DNA of 64,000 nt from contig JARHXX010000017.1 in the NCBI GenBank assembly GCA_029269125.1, positions 1-64,000 on the forward strand, in the 5' to 3' direction. How positions within the stretch are numbered: position 1 is the stretch's first letter; each line of letters begins with the position of its first letter. The notes under the pieces are model-generated. The model was not told the origin of the DNA. It searched no databases and saw only the letters and a program-made list of their open reading frames with translations. Made by a program: the position numbers and the translations under genes. Positions 8,395 through 16,952 of this stretch are shown here, piece by piece. Source of the stretch: Kiritimatiellaeota bacterium B1221. GTDB taxonomy: Bacteria > Verrucomicrobiota > Kiritimatiellia > SS1-B-03-39 > UBA6053.

Positions 8395-8419
8395 AATCGT
8401 ACATCGCCGATGTACGATT
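8395..8419. promoter_or_regulatory. ArsR-type operator palindrome, copy 4
   Basis: Same perfect 25-base palindrome, 294 bases after copy 3. It closes the tandem array and lies about 80 bases beyond the 3' end of the minus-strand thiamine-binding gene, so it is not placed to control that gene's promoter. Confidence 0.65.
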
Positions 8420-8496
8420 AAGGGCTGACGAAAGAGGGAGCTTTATGTTTGCAGCTGAGTTGATCCTCTCTGTTGCGCTTGGGGATGGTCGTGACT

Positions 8497-8805
8497 TTAG
8501 GTGGACGGGTCGAGTAAGCCTTGTACGCTATCCACTTTGTCTTGCAGGCTTTGTTGCCGATCTGTGCGGGTGCCGAGTTTTATTTCGCTGTGGATGCGGG
8601 GCGCGCCCATTGCGTGAACGGTTTCATGGCAGGCTTTGACTGCGTCCATGACCAGATCCCATTCGCCTTCGATATTGGTGCCGTTGGCGTGCAGCACCGT
8701 GGTGAGTCCCGGTCGATTGAGCACTTTTTCACAGGCCGCCACATAAGGGGAAAGGGAAACGCCTACGCCAATAGGAACGATGGTAAGATCAACAATGACT
8801 TTCAT
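8497..8805 (-). CDS. MTH1187-family thiamine-binding protein
   Basis: A 102-residue protein of the MTH1187/YkoF-like (DUF77) family. MKVIVDLTIVPIGVGVSLSPYVA and the later TVLHANGTNIEGEW are the conserved ferredoxin-like fold strands of this family, members of which bind thiamine. The start at 8805 was chosen because the conserved first strand begins there; an upstream ATG at 8841 would add 12 non-conserved residues. It stands alone between the repeat array and a hairpin cluster. Confidence 0.8.
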   Translation of the reverse strand: MKVIVDLTIVPIGVGVSLSPYVAACEKVLNRPGLTTVLHANGTNIEGEWDLVMDAVKACHETVHAMGAPRIHSEIKLGTRTDRQQSLQDKVDSVQGLLDPST

Positions 8806-8890
8806 GTGCCGCTTTATAGCGAAGAATGAAGTCAGCGACAATGATCAATACAATGAGGGGCTGTGTTTGCCCGGGATTTGAAATTGAAGG

Positions 8891-8956
8891 GGCTGAGGTT
8901 TTCAGCCGTGGAAGTGGACAGGCTAAAAGCCTGGAGCCCTTCAGCCTCAAAGGCTG
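8891..8956. repeat. Cluster of three short hairpins
   Basis: Three hairpins in a row: GGCTGAGGTTTTCAGCC (8891-8907), CAGGCTAAAAGCCTG (8919-8933) and CAGCCTCAAAGGCTG (8942-8956). They lie just beyond the stop of the epimerase gene. The AGGCT..AGCCT type recurs near 54260. Confidence 0.6.
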
Positions 8957-8958
8957 GT

Positions 8959-9948
8959 TTACAGCCAATCGCGTTGACGGTAGTCGTCTATAATATCCGA
9001 AATTTCCTGTTCCACGGTGATGGCGGGGGTAAAGCCGATCTGCTCTTTGGCCTTGGCGGAGGTGAAGGAGCGGTCCTTGGTGTAAAAATCCACGCGCCGG
9101 CGGTAGAGAGGCGGATTGATTTTGAGGGGGATACAAATGGCTTCACATAAAGATCCGGCCCACTGCATGGGTTTCACGGGTAAGCGGAGTTTGGGTGGAG
9201 GCACATTCAGTTTTTTGGCGGCGATGCTGCAGAATTCTTTCAGAGACAGAGCGCGTTCACCGGCGATAATGTAGATTTCGGCATTGGTATCGGTGGCTTT
9301 CATTGCCAGCATAAAGGAGCGGGCGAGATCACGCACATCGATGAAATGGACCAGGTTTTCGCCTTTTCCGACGTAAAAGAAGCGTTTTTTTGCCACCATT
9401 TTAAACAATTTGCGGGTGCGGGTGTCACCGGGTCCGTAGATCATGGCCGGACGGATGACCACGCCGGAGATTTCGCCCCCTTTAAAGGTTTCGATGGCCA
9501 ATTGCTCTCCCTTCATTTTGGTACGTTGGTAGATGTCGCCCGGACTGTAAGGCGTTTGTTCGTCACCGGGCGGATTTCCGATGTGTCCAAGCACTCCTAC
9601 GGTGGAGCAGTGAATCACCCGTTCGACCCCGGCTTTGATGGCCGCATTCAGGACGTTTTCCACGCCGGTGACGTTGGCCGCGACATAGGCGTCGTCGGGT
9701 TGGTCGGCTTCGCGGAACATGGCGGCAATATGATAAACCCCTTTGACGCCCTGCATGGCTTTTTCACAATCTTCGATGCGGGTAATGTTGCCGAGAACGG
9801 CTTCGGCGCCGGCATCCTGTAAGGCTTGCATTTGCTCGGGTTTCCGGACCAAAGCCCGTACTTGTTGTCCGTCGGCGAGGAGTTGGCGCACCAATTCGGA
9901 ACCAACAAAACCGGCGGCGCCGGTAACTAAATAGAGGGGGTTGTTCAT
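8959..9948 (-). CDS. NAD-dependent epimerase/dehydratase (extended SDR)
   Basis: A 329-residue extended short-chain dehydrogenase. LVTGAAGFVGSELVRQLL is the Rossmann NAD(P) motif, HCSTVGVLG holds the active Ser, and YQRTKMKGE the YxxxK pair. The C-terminal half (PPLYRRRVDFYTKDRSF, then SAKAKEQIGFTP) resembles 3-beta-hydroxysteroid-dehydrogenase/HpnA-like members. The exact substrate cannot be read from sequence. It is divergent from the pyruvyl transferase gene, with about 130 bases between the two starts. Confidence 0.82.
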   Translation of the reverse strand: MNNPLYLVTGAAGFVGSELVRQLLADGQQVRALVRKPEQMQALQDAGAEAVLGNITRIEDCEKAMQGVKGVYHIAAMFREADQPDDAYVAANVTGVENVLNAAIKAGVERVIHCSTVGVLGHIGNPPGDEQTPYSPGDIYQRTKMKGEQLAIETFKGGEISGVVIRPAMIYGPGDTRTRKLFKMVAKKRFFYVGKGENLVHFIDVRDLARSFMLAMKATDTNAEIYIIAGERALSLKEFCSIAAKKLNVPPPKLRLPVKPMQWAGSLCEAICIPLKINPPLYRRRVDFYTKDRSFTSAKAKEQIGFTPAITVEQEISDIIDDYRQRDWL

Positions 9949-10010
9949 AACGTACTGGGTTTAAAAAGCTTCTGAAATTTTAAGGGTTGGAATCGTCTTA
10001 CACTATAGGA

Positions 10011-10039
10011 TTGCCACGAATCAATCGTCTCGTTATAGA
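10011..10039 (+). promoter_or_regulatory. Sigma-70-type promoter for pyruvyl transferase gene
   Basis: TTGCCA (10011-10016), 17-base spacer, TATAGA (10034-10039). It lies 40 bases before the chosen GTG start. The match to consensus is good; no operator was seen. Confidence 0.5.
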
Positions 10040-10078
10040 ACTTAACTTCCTTTGTCTCTATTTTTTAGGTGTTTTCAC

Positions 10079-11323
10079 GTGTCCAAACTTAATTCTATTA
10101 CTTTACTAGGCTCGGCTTCGGGTCGCAATGCCGGAGATGCCGCATTGATTGCCGCCATTATGGACGGAGTCGATGAGGCCTGTGGCCGTCGTCTGCGTTA
10201 TGAAATTCCCACCATTCGTGCGGACTACATTCGGGATGAATATCCCAATAACAGTGTTCCGGTGGGGATGATGCCGTGGCATGGCGCTTTACGCATGCTG
10301 GGGATCCCCACTTTACGTTCGATTCTGCGTACAGATGCGATTTTAATTTTTGATGCCTGTCTGTTTGACCGTTCACTGTTTAATCCGCTGTTTAACTTTC
10401 TCTCTTCCTTTTACCTGATGTTGCCTTTGGCAAAAAAGCGTGGCGTACCGATTATTGGTTTTAACGTCGGCGTCGGTCCGGTTCACACCAAGTCCGGTAA
10501 AAAAATGCTGAAGAAAGTCGTGGATATGATGGATTTCATTACCGTGCGCGATCAGGATTCTTTGGATCTCCTCCGGGAAGTCGGGGTGGAAAATACCCGG
10601 GTGCAATTGGCCGCGGATGCGGCTCTGAATGCCCCGTCGGGTGACGAGGCGGAAGCGACCGGGATTTATGAAAAAGCGGGGATTGATATTCATGAAGCCA
10701 AACTCGGGATTAACGTAAACCGTTATTTGGATACCTGGGCATCCGCTGACCGCGAATCCATGGGGAAAGAAAAGTTTTTGGATGTCTTTTCCGCGGCACT
10801 CATCAAAGTACATGCTGAACTGAATGTGCCGATCGTATTTGTCACCACGCAGCATCACGACATCGAAGTGACACAGGACCTTATTGACCGCCTGCCCTCG
10901 GAAATCAGAACGGCGCGTATTGACAATCGGGATTATAATCACGCTAAAATCAAAGGCGTTTTACGTCATATCGACTTACTCTGTGGTATGCGTTTGCATT
11001 CATTGATCATGGCTTCGGCGGAATTGGCACCGGTGGTGGGTATCACGTATCAGCCGAAAGTGGCTTATTATTTCCGTGAATTGGAACTGCCGGAACGCAC
11101 CGTTTCCTTTGATGATTTTACGCCGGAAAGTCTGAGTACCCTTATTTTGGATGGGTGGCGGGACAAAGCGGCCTTATCAACCCAACTGCATAAGCGGATT
11201 CCTGTACTCAAAGCCAAAGCGGCTTGGAGTGCAGAGTTGATGGCTGCTTTTGATCAGGGCGGAGATCAATTGGAAAACATTTGGGAGCGTGGTCCCCGGA
11301 TTCCCGAAACAAACTCAATGTAA
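10079..11323 (+). CDS. Polysaccharide pyruvyl transferase family protein
   Basis: A 414-residue protein of the CsaB/WcaK family, which adds ketal-linked pyruvate to cell-wall or capsular sugars. SGRNAGDAALIAAIMDG near the N-terminus is the family's nucleotide-sugar-binding-like start, and LLCGMRLHSLIMASAELA followed by VVGITYQPKV near residue 320-340 is its most conserved block. The GTG at 10079 is preferred to an upstream TTG at 10052 because AGGTG lies 8 bases before it and the conserved region starts right after. The SGNH lipoprotein and phosphatase genes follow within 25 bases and are probably cotranscribed. Confidence 0.85.
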   Translation: MSKLNSITLLGSASGRNAGDAALIAAIMDGVDEACGRRLRYEIPTIRADYIRDEYPNNSVPVGMMPWHGALRMLGIPTLRSILRTDAILIFDACLFDRSLFNPLFNFLSSFYLMLPLAKKRGVPIIGFNVGVGPVHTKSGKKMLKKVVDMMDFITVRDQDSLDLLREVGVENTRVQLAADAALNAPSGDEAEATGIYEKAGIDIHEAKLGINVNRYLDTWASADRESMGKEKFLDVFSAALIKVHAELNVPIVFVTTQHHDIEVTQDLIDRLPSEIRTARIDNRDYNHAKIKGVLRHIDLLCGMRLHSLIMASAELAPVVGITYQPKVAYYFRELELPERTVSFDDFTPESLSTLILDGWRDKAALSTQLHKRIPVLKAKAAWSAELMAAFDQGGDQLENIWERGPRIPETNSM

Positions 11324-11343
11324 AAAGTTACAAATGAGTCCTC

Positions 11344-11979
11344 ATGAAAATATTGAATCCATTACTGAAGTTTAGTTTTTGTCTTTTAATCTCCGGTTTG
11401 TTGGCATCCTGTAATCCTTTTGATGATGAAGGCGATGGCGGGGGAAGCAGCGGACCGCAGACGGTTCTGGTCATTGGGGACAGTATCTCCGGCAAAACAA
11501 ATTATTCAGGCGTGCCTCCCTGGCCGACCTTGTTGGCAGACATGAGACCAGATTGGACGATTATAAACCGGGCCACCGCCGGTGAGCAGATGTCGGGCGG
11601 GTTGAATAAAGTCGGAGGGTTGCTTTCTGAATACACGCCTGATTCTTTAGTGATTTTTTACGGATCCAATAATGCGATTAATCAGAATACGGATAGCTAT
11701 GAATCCGAACTTTCCGCCGCCATTCAGGCGGGTAAAAATGCAGGATGCAAAGTGGTGGTTTGCACCCCTCCGTATATGTATCAGGGCCGGGCAATTTATA
11801 ATGGCGGCATTGATGTCTGTGTCGCAGGCGCAAAAAGTGCGGCCGGTGCCCATGGGGCAAAACTTGCCAATATCAACGGTGTATTTGGTTCTAAAAGTGG
11901 GGATATGTTCCCGGACGGATTGCACCCGGATTTGGATGGTCAACGAATGATTGCTGTGAATTTACGCGAAAAGTTATAA
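11344..11979 (+). CDS. SGNH/GDSL hydrolase lipoprotein
   Basis: A 211-residue lipoprotein. A signal sequence ends in the lipobox LLASC, so Cys 23 is the likely lipidated residue, and a Gly/Ser/acidic linker follows. Catalytic SGNH blocks: VIGDSIS (nucleophile Ser), GSNN (block III), and DGLHPDLDG with the Asp-x-x-His pair. It is probably an esterase or acetylhydrolase facing the periplasm or outside. Genes start 20 bases after the pyruvyl transferase and end 11 bases before the phosphatase, so one surface-polysaccharide-related transcript is plausible. Confidence 0.82.
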   Translation: MKILNPLLKFSFCLLISGLLASCNPFDDEGDGGGSSGPQTVLVIGDSISGKTNYSGVPPWPTLLADMRPDWTIINRATAGEQMSGGLNKVGGLLSEYTPDSLVIFYGSNNAINQNTDSYESELSAAIQAGKNAGCKVVVCTPPYMYQGRAIYNGGIDVCVAGAKSAAGAHGAKLANINGVFGSKSGDMFPDGLHPDLDGQRMIAVNLREKL

Positions 11980-11990
11980 ACGGGAGCCCT

Positions 11991-13268
11991 ATGAAAGCCT
12001 TCTTGATTTGTTTTTGGATCGGTTGGGGGCTCTTACAAGCCGCCGATCCCGGATCGGTGGTTTTTTTACATCCTGACGGCACGGGTTTGGGCCACTGGTA
12101 TGCCGGCCGGCTCCTTTCGGCAGGACCGGACGGGGAATTGAATTGGGACCGTATGGAAAAATTATCGGTCTATGAGGGGCATCAGAGCGGATGGCTCTCC
12201 TCCTCATCCCATGCCGGGGCGACCGCGCATGCCTATGGGAAAAAAGTACATCCCAATTCGTATGGCCTGGATCGTGATCAAACACTGACGGCGGCATCGG
12301 GTGCGGAACAATCGATCATGCAGGAGGCGATTTCCGCGGGTATTCGTTGCGGCATTGTGAACAGCGGGCACATTGGTGAGCCCGGCACCGGGGTGTTTTT
12401 GGCCTCGGTGGAGAGCCGTAAAGATGTGTCGTCGATCGCCCTGCAGATTATTCAGAGTGGGGTGGAGATCATTTTTTGTGGAGGGGAGATTTATCTGTTA
12501 CCCGAAAATGTGATGGGGGAACATGGGCAAAAGGGTGTCCGCACGGACGGAAAAAATTTAATTGAAGATGCCAAAGCGCAGGGGTACACTGTCATTTATA
12601 CGCGGGAAGACTTGTTGGCGCTTCCGGCGGATGCGGGTAAGGTTTTAGGGATCTTTGCCGCGACGAATACCTATAATGATCAGTCTGAAGAAGCGTTGAA
12701 AGCCGCGGGTCTGGAGACTTATGATCCGGCCGCCCCGACCTTTGCTGAAATGACCGCGAAAGCATTGGAATTGCTGGGGAGTGATCCGGCCAAAGAATTT
12801 TTTCTGGTGGCTGAGGAAGAGGGAACAGACAACTTTTCCAACGTCACCCATGCCAAAGGGATGATCGATGCGGTTCTTCGGGCGGATGCGGCTGTGGGAG
12901 AGGCGTTAAAGTATATGATGGACCACCGTGAAAGAAAGATTCTCACGGTGATTGCCGCCGACAGCGATGCGGGGCGCCCCGCGGTATGGGCACCCTTTGG
13001 ATTGGACCCTGAGTCCCCGCTTCCTGAAAATACGGATCGCGGAGCCGCGTTGGACGGTAAGGACGGGAGTCAGACTCTGCCTTTTGTCTCGGCACCGGAT
13101 GCGCAGGGGCTTCGCCATGCTTTCGGTATTGCCTGGCCGTACAGCTTCGACATGCAGGGGGGCGTCATTGCCCGTGCCTCAGGTTATCGGAGCGAATTGA
13201 TGTCTCCGCTGATTCACAACACCGGGATTTACGAAATGCTGTATCAGGTTCTCTGGGGGATTGATTGA
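11991..13268 (+). CDS. Alkaline phosphatase-like protein, divergent metal site
   Basis: A 425-residue exported protein of the alkaline phosphatase superfamily. A short signal peptide is followed by FLHPDGTG (first metal Asp) and SSSSHAGATAHAYG, which matches the PhoA nucleophile Ser block. EEEGTDNFSNVTHAKG corresponds to the second metal block. The usual DH pair of PhoA reads AADSDAG here, so a zinc-binding His is replaced by Ser, and no clear C-terminal zinc His is obvious. It may use a different metal, have another substrate, or be weakly active. It ends the three-gene unit starting at 10079. Confidence 0.8.
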   Translation: MKAFLICFWIGWGLLQAADPGSVVFLHPDGTGLGHWYAGRLLSAGPDGELNWDRMEKLSVYEGHQSGWLSSSSHAGATAHAYGKKVHPNSYGLDRDQTLTAASGAEQSIMQEAISAGIRCGIVNSGHIGEPGTGVFLASVESRKDVSSIALQIIQSGVEIIFCGGEIYLLPENVMGEHGQKGVRTDGKNLIEDAKAQGYTVIYTREDLLALPADAGKVLGIFAATNTYNDQSEEALKAAGLETYDPAAPTFAEMTAKALELLGSDPAKEFFLVAEEEGTDNFSNVTHAKGMIDAVLRADAAVGEALKYMMDHRERKILTVIAADSDAGRPAVWAPFGLDPESPLPENTDRGAALDGKDGSQTLPFVSAPDAQGLRHAFGIAWPYSFDMQGGVIARASGYRSELMSPLIHNTGIYEMLYQVLWGID

Positions 13269-13278
13269 CTCTAACTAT

Positions 13279-13306
13279 TTGAATCAGTGGAGATTCGGCG
13301 TATAGT
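13279..13306 (+). promoter_or_regulatory. Promoter for dps
   Basis: TTGAAT (13279-13284), 16-base spacer, TATAGT (13301-13306), then a 37-base leader with the strong ribosome-binding site AAGGAG before the ATG. It overlaps the 3' flank of the phosphatase gene. Confidence 0.45.
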
Positions 13307-13343
13307 GCTTCATAATCCCAATAAAAATAACCTAAGGAGAAAT

Positions 13344-13793
13344 ATGTCGAACGAAAAAGACGCTGTTGTTGAAGCCCTGAGAAAAGTGGTTGCCGACTCT
13401 TATGCCCTGATGGGGCAAACCCATTTATGTCATTGGAACGTTCGCGGACCCTCTTTTTTCGCCTTACACATGGCTTTTGAAGAACAATATACCGAACTGT
13501 TTACTGCAATTGATGAAATTGCAGAACGTCTCCGCGCGCTGGGTGAACTTGCTCCCGGTGGATTGGCGAATTTGGCGAAACTTGCCGGTACCCCTGAGTT
13601 GAATGAAGATGCCTCTGCGGATGAAATGGTGAAGCATCTTTGCGAATTAAATAAAAACCTGGTGGCAGACTTAAACGCCGCGCGGGAATGTGCAGGTGAA
13701 GCCGGGGATAATCAAAGTGAGGATTTGATGATTGCCCGCTTACAGGTGCATGAAAAAACCCTGTGGATGCTGGAAAGCTATCTCGCGGGATAA
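13344..13793 (+). CDS. dps: Dps-family DNA protection ferritin
   Basis: A 149-residue Dps/MrgA-type mini-ferritin that stores iron and protects DNA in stress. Inter-subunit ferroxidase residues are visible: H30 (HWNV), H42, and D57/E61 in IDEIAERLRALG. Length matches the family. The start at 13344 has AAGGAG 5 bases upstream; an earlier in-frame start at 13287 lacks one. It has its own promoter and a strong terminator, so it is a single-gene unit. Confidence 0.93.
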   Translation: MSNEKDAVVEALRKVVADSYALMGQTHLCHWNVRGPSFFALHMAFEEQYTELFTAIDEIAERLRALGELAPGGLANLAKLAGTPELNEDASADEMVKHLCELNKNLVADLNAARECAGEAGDNQSEDLMIARLQVHEKTLWMLESYLAG

Positions 13794-13814
13794 GCGGTAA
13801 ACTGTAAAAAACAT

Positions 13815-13857
13815 ACCCTCTGTAAGCAGGTGTAAGTACCTGTAAACAGGGGGTTTT
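13815..13857 (+). terminator. Terminator after dps
   Basis: Outer stem CCCTCTGT (13816-13823) / ACAGGGGG (13846-13853) with an inner stem AGCAGGT / ACCTGT, then TTTT. It sits 22 bases after the dps stop. Confidence 0.75.
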
Positions 13858-13884
13858 ACTTGCATAGAACCTTCTGCATATGCT
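13856..13884 (+). promoter_or_regulatory. Possible promoter for asd
   Basis: TTACTT (13856-13861), 17-base spacer, TATGCT (13879-13884). It overlaps the end of the dps terminator and lies 34 bases before the asd start codon. Confidence 0.4.
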
Positions 13885-13918
13885 AGAGGGAGCCCCCTTT
13901 TATTCCCAAGGCACATAT

Positions 13919-15022
13919 ATGAAAAATGTAGGATTTATCGGTTGGCGCGGCATGGTGGGGTCTGTTTTGATGGACCGCATGCGTCAGGAAAATGATTTTG
14001 ACGGCTTGAACGCGACCTTTTTCACCACTTCACAGGCGGGGCAACCCGGGCCAGACGGTGCGCCTTTGCAGGATGCACATGATCTGCCGTCCCTGATGAA
14101 AATGGATATTCTGGTTTCCTGTCAGGGTGGAGACTATACCAAAGCGGTTCATCCCGGTTTGCGTGAGGCCGGTTGGAAAGGGTATTGGGTGGATGCGGCC
14201 AGTGCGTTGCGGATGTCCGAAGACAGTTTGGTGGTGCTCGATCCGGTGAACCGCAAATTGATTGACCAAGGATTGGAAAACGGGGTGCTGGATTTTATCG
14301 GCGGAAATTGCACGGTCAGCTTGATGCTGATGGGACTGCAAGGTCTCTATGAGCAGGATTTGGTGGAGTGGACCACATCCATGACCTATCAGTCTGCCTC
14401 CGGTGCGGGCGCAAAAAACATGAAAGAATTGGTAAGCCAAATGGCTGTGCTGGGGGATGCGGGCAAAGAGTTGGCCTCGGATCCGGCTGCGGATGTGTTG
14501 AAGCTCGACCGATTGATCAGCGAAAAATTGACCGATGGATCTTTGCCGGTGGATCAGTTTGGTGCCCCCTTGGCCGCAAGTTTGATTCCGTGGATTGATT
14601 CGGCGATGGAGTGTGGCCGTACCCGTGAAGAGTGGAAGGGCATGGCTGAAACCAATCGTATTTTGGGAACAGAAGCATCTCCCATTCCGGTGGATGGTCA
14701 ATGTGTGCGGGTCGGGGCGATGCGGTGCCACGCGCAGGCGCTGACCCTCAAACTGAAAAAGGATCTGCCGCTCGAAGAAATTGAAGGGTTGATCAAAAAT
14801 GCGAACGATTGGGTACAGTTTGTGCCCAATAACAAAGAAGAGACTTTGGCCAAACTGACACCGGCCGCGGTTTCCGGGACTTTGACGGTGCCGGTGGGCC
14901 GTTTGCGCAAAATGGTGATGGGTCCGGAATATCTGACCTGCTTCACGGTCGGCGATCAGCTCCTCTGGGGCGCGGCCGAACCGGTGCGCCGCATGTTGAT
15001 GATTTTGCTGGGACGTTTGTAG
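13919..15022 (+). CDS. asd: Aspartate-semialdehyde dehydrogenase
   Basis: A 367-residue enzyme, the same length as the E. coli protein and of its branch. It reduces aspartyl phosphate to the semialdehyde with NADPH, supplying lysine, diaminopimelate, threonine and methionine. [18 protein letters not shown] is the NADPH site and [11 protein letters not shown] holds the catalytic Cys (C131). The ATG at 13919 begins exactly at the conserved N-terminus; 13 extra upstream codons are not conserved. It stands alone between the dps terminator and an inverted repeat. Confidence 0.95.
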   Translation: MKNVGFIGWRGMVGSVLMDRMRQENDFDGLNATFFTTSQAGQPGPDGAPLQDAHDLPSLMKMDILVSCQGGDYTKAVHPGLREAGWKGYWVDAASALRMSEDSLVVLDPVNRKLIDQGLENGVLDFIGGNCTVSLMLMGLQGLYEQDLVEWTTSMTYQSASGAGAKNMKELVSQMAVLGDAGKELASDPAADVLKLDRLISEKLTDGSLPVDQFGAPLAASLIPWIDSAMECGRTREEWKGMAETNRILGTEASPIPVDGQCVRVGAMRCHAQALTLKLKKDLPLEEIEGLIKNANDWVQFVPNNKEETLAKLTPAAVSGTLTVPVGRLRKMVMGPEYLTCFTVGDQLLWGAAEPVRRMLMILLGRL

Positions 15023-15030
15023 GTTTTATT

Positions 15031-15181
15031 GAACCGCAGATGGACGCGAATTGACACGGATTCAGGTTTGAAGAACCGGGTTCCATTCGCATTGATTATT
15101 GAAGATGAGCTTCTGACCCATTTTACGCATTTTTGTCATGTTCCAATTCTATCTGCGTCAATCTGCGTCCATCTGCGGTTC
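15031..15181. repeat. Inverted repeat, CGCAGATGGACGC family
   Basis: Arms GAACCGCAGATGGACGC (15031-15047) and its exact complement GCGTCCATCTGCGGTTC (15165-15181) bracket the space between the convergent asd and TIGR02757 genes. Further related words lie inside (ATCTGCGTCA). Related single copies are at 17500-17530 and 19751-19777, so this is a dispersed repeat family. The right arm reaches the stop codon of the minus-strand gene. Confidence 0.8.
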
Positions 15182-15966
15182 TAACTTTCTGTGCCCATGC
15201 CCAATCGGGTGATGGCGAAATCGTAACGCACCGGATCCCGGGGGCAGATGCGGGCGAAGGCGGCGGTGATGCGGCGGGCGGCTTCGGCGTCGGGGTTTTT
15301 GCGTCGGGTTAATCTTAGTTGTTTGGCGATACGGAACATGTGGGTGTCCAAGGGCACCCAGAGTTTGGCGGGACTCAGGTGATCCGACCAAATGCCGGGA
15401 TCAATTTCATCCTTGCGCACCATCCATCGCAGCCACATGGCCAGGCGTTTGCAGGCGCTGCCGGCGGAGGGATCGGGACATAAATGTCCGGGGTTGCCTT
15501 CGGCTTCGCGAAGGTCGGCGAGAATGGGTATCAGGGCTTCGCGATAGTTGGGGGTAGAAGAATTTTTGAGGCGGAGGTGGACAGGTTCCTGATGTTGCAG
15601 GGCCTGCCATCCGCGCAAATGCGAAAGAAGTTCGGGTGCACGGGTCCATCGATAGACAAAGCCGCTGAGCGCCTTTTCCTGTTCCGGGCGTGAGGCCTGA
15701 GTTAGAAAGGCGTGGGGCTGATTTTCCCAGCGGCGGTTGAGATCCGTGAGGGCTTTCTGGATGGCGGAGACCCGTCCGTAGGCCATGGCGGCCGCCACCC
15801 AGGCGGCGATTTCGGCATCTTCTGGTTTCTGAAATTCGTAGACGAACTGTAAGGGGTCGCTACTGAGATATTTCCGGTGGTTGAAACGTTGGTAGTTCCA
15901 TTCCAAGGCCTGTTTTCGGGCTTCGCCATGCAGGCGGCTCAAGTCCGCCACATTGTCTGCGTTCAC
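15181..15966 (-). CDS. TIGR02757/DUF2400 family protein
   Basis: A 261-residue conserved protein of unknown function. Family hallmarks are the early DPLQFVYEF and EIAAWVAAAMAYGRV blocks, MWLRWMVRKDEIDPGIW, and the C-terminal LWVPLDTHMFRIAKQL, with ARICPRDPVRYDFAITRLGM at the end. The helical arrangement and CP.DP.rYDFal.. ending recall helix-hairpin-helix DNA glycosylases, but no activity is assigned. It overlaps the bcp gene by 4 bases and is cotranscribed with it. Confidence 0.85.
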   Translation of the reverse strand: MNADNVADLSRLHGEARKQALEWNYQRFNHRKYLSSDPLQFVYEFQKPEDAEIAAWVAAAMAYGRVSAIQKALTDLNRRWENQPHAFLTQASRPEQEKALSGFVYRWTRAPELLSHLRGWQALQHQEPVHLRLKNSSTPNYREALIPILADLREAEGNPGHLCPDPSAGSACKRLAMWLRWMVRKDEIDPGIWSDHLSPAKLWVPLDTHMFRIAKQLRLTRRKNPDAEAARRITAAFARICPRDPVRYDFAITRLGMGTES

Positions 15967-16433
15967 GCCAATCCGGAGATGAATTCCAGGACTTTTTCCG
16001 GATGGGTTTCGGCTTTGGGAACTTTTTTCCAGTGTTTGAGTACTTTGCCATCCGGACCGATGACGGTGGTGGATCGGATCACACCGATTTTAATTTTCCC
16101 GTACATCATTTTTTCGCCGTAAGCGCCGTATGCAGTCATCACCTCTTTTTCCGGATCGGAAAGCAGGGGGAAGGGGAGGTTGAATTTTTTACTGAAGGCT
16201 TCATGATCCTCTGCACTATCGGGGCTGACACCCAGGACCACCACATCCAACTTTTCAAAATCTGCACTTAAGTCCCGGAAGGTGCAGGCTTCCTTGGTGC
16301 AGCCGGGGGTGTCGTCTTTGGGATAAAAATAGAGAACCACGATTTTTCCGGCGTAGTCTTTCAGGCGATGAATATTGCCGTCGGCATCCGGTAATTGAAA
16401 ATCGGGGGCTTGGTTTCCAGCTTCAATGGACAT
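15963..16433 (-). CDS. bcp: Thioredoxin-dependent peroxiredoxin Bcp
   Basis: A 156-residue atypical 2-Cys peroxiredoxin of the BCP/PrxQ type that reduces hydroperoxides with thioredoxin. The site DDTPGCTKEACTFRD has peroxidatic C45 and resolving C50, five apart as in this class. The start at 16433 is set by TAAGGAG 9 bases upstream and by the conserved MSIEAGNQAPDF opening; the reading frame runs on upstream without support. It is first gene of a two-gene unit. Confidence 0.93.
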   Translation of the reverse strand: MSIEAGNQAPDFQLPDADGNIHRLKDYAGKIVVLYFYPKDDTPGCTKEACTFRDLSADFEKLDVVVLGVSPDSAEDHEAFSKKFNLPFPLLSDPEKEVMTAYGAYGEKMMYGKIKIGVIRSTTVIGPDGKVLKHWKKVPKAETHPEKVLEFISGLA

Positions 16434-16493
16434 GTGATCTCTCCTTAAGGGGTTGCGTTTTACCTGTACCCTGATAGCAAGTTTTATCAAGTG

Positions 16494-16952
16494 ATGAAAG
16501 AAGCCCTCTCTACAACTTTTACCGGGATGTTCAGCCTGCTGATTGCAGCGACTTTGTCGGCCGCAATTATGGGTGGTTTTAGGTTGGGCCTGCCGGAAGC
16601 CCAGATGGAAAACCCCTTTGACGTGGCGTCGCAGGCGGAAGCGGCCGGGGTAGAGATTGTGGATACCGCGCAAATGCGTGAAATTGTGGAGACGGGGAGT
16701 CATCTGATTTTGGATGCGCGGGAGGCATCGGCCTATGATCAGGCCCACATTCCGACTGCGATGTCGGTATCGGTGCATCAATTTGAAGAAAGTTTTCCGC
16801 AAATCGCACCCATGTTGCAGGCGGACAGTCCCTTGGCGGTGTATTGCACGGGTCCCTATTGTGATGACGGATTGAGGTTGATCCTTCGCATGCGGGAAGC
16901 GGGGTTTACGGGAGCGGTTCTTTATCTCGAAGGCATGGAGGGTTGGGAATGA
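16494..16952 (+). CDS. Exported rhodanese-domain protein
   Basis: A 152-residue protein with an N-terminal membrane or signal segment (about residues 7-27) and one rhodanese domain. LILDAREASAYDQAHIPTAM is the conserved first half, and VYCTGPYCDDG the active loop with the catalytic Cys. It probably acts outside the cytoplasm on sulfur or thiols. The stop overlaps the next gene's start (ATGA), so translation is coupled to the MauE-like membrane protein. Confidence 0.82.
   Translation: MKEALSTTFTGMFSLLIAATLSAAIMGGFRLGLPEAQMENPFDVASQAEAAGVEIVDTAQMREIVETGSHLILDAREASAYDQAHIPTAMSVSVHQFEESFPQIAPMLQADSPLAVYCTGPYCDDGLRLILRMREAGFTGAVLYLEGMEGWE

Larger units (their letters stand above)
7644..8419. repeat. 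Tandem repeat array, about 294-bp unit
   Basis: Two nearly identical units (7811-8103 and 8104-8397; 293 and 294 bases) are preceded by a shortened unit (7644-7810; 167 bases) that lacks an internal stretch of about 126 bases. Each unit begins with the operator palindrome and the array ends with a fourth palindrome. Shared landmarks are TTTTGCTGTCGAATAGACTG, GGCGGTACCGTTTCGTGATA, GGCTGACAGGAAACTGGGGA and GAATCGCCAAGGATT. Minus-strand reading frames through the units are by-products of the repeat and have no ribosome-binding site. The 890 bases between the ArsR gene and the next gene hold nothing else. Confidence 0.9.

Noticed and set aside
7641-8419. Regularly spaced palindromes as a CRISPR array
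   Set aside because: Only four copies with 167 and about 294 base spacing, and the intervening sequence is itself repeated rather than unique.
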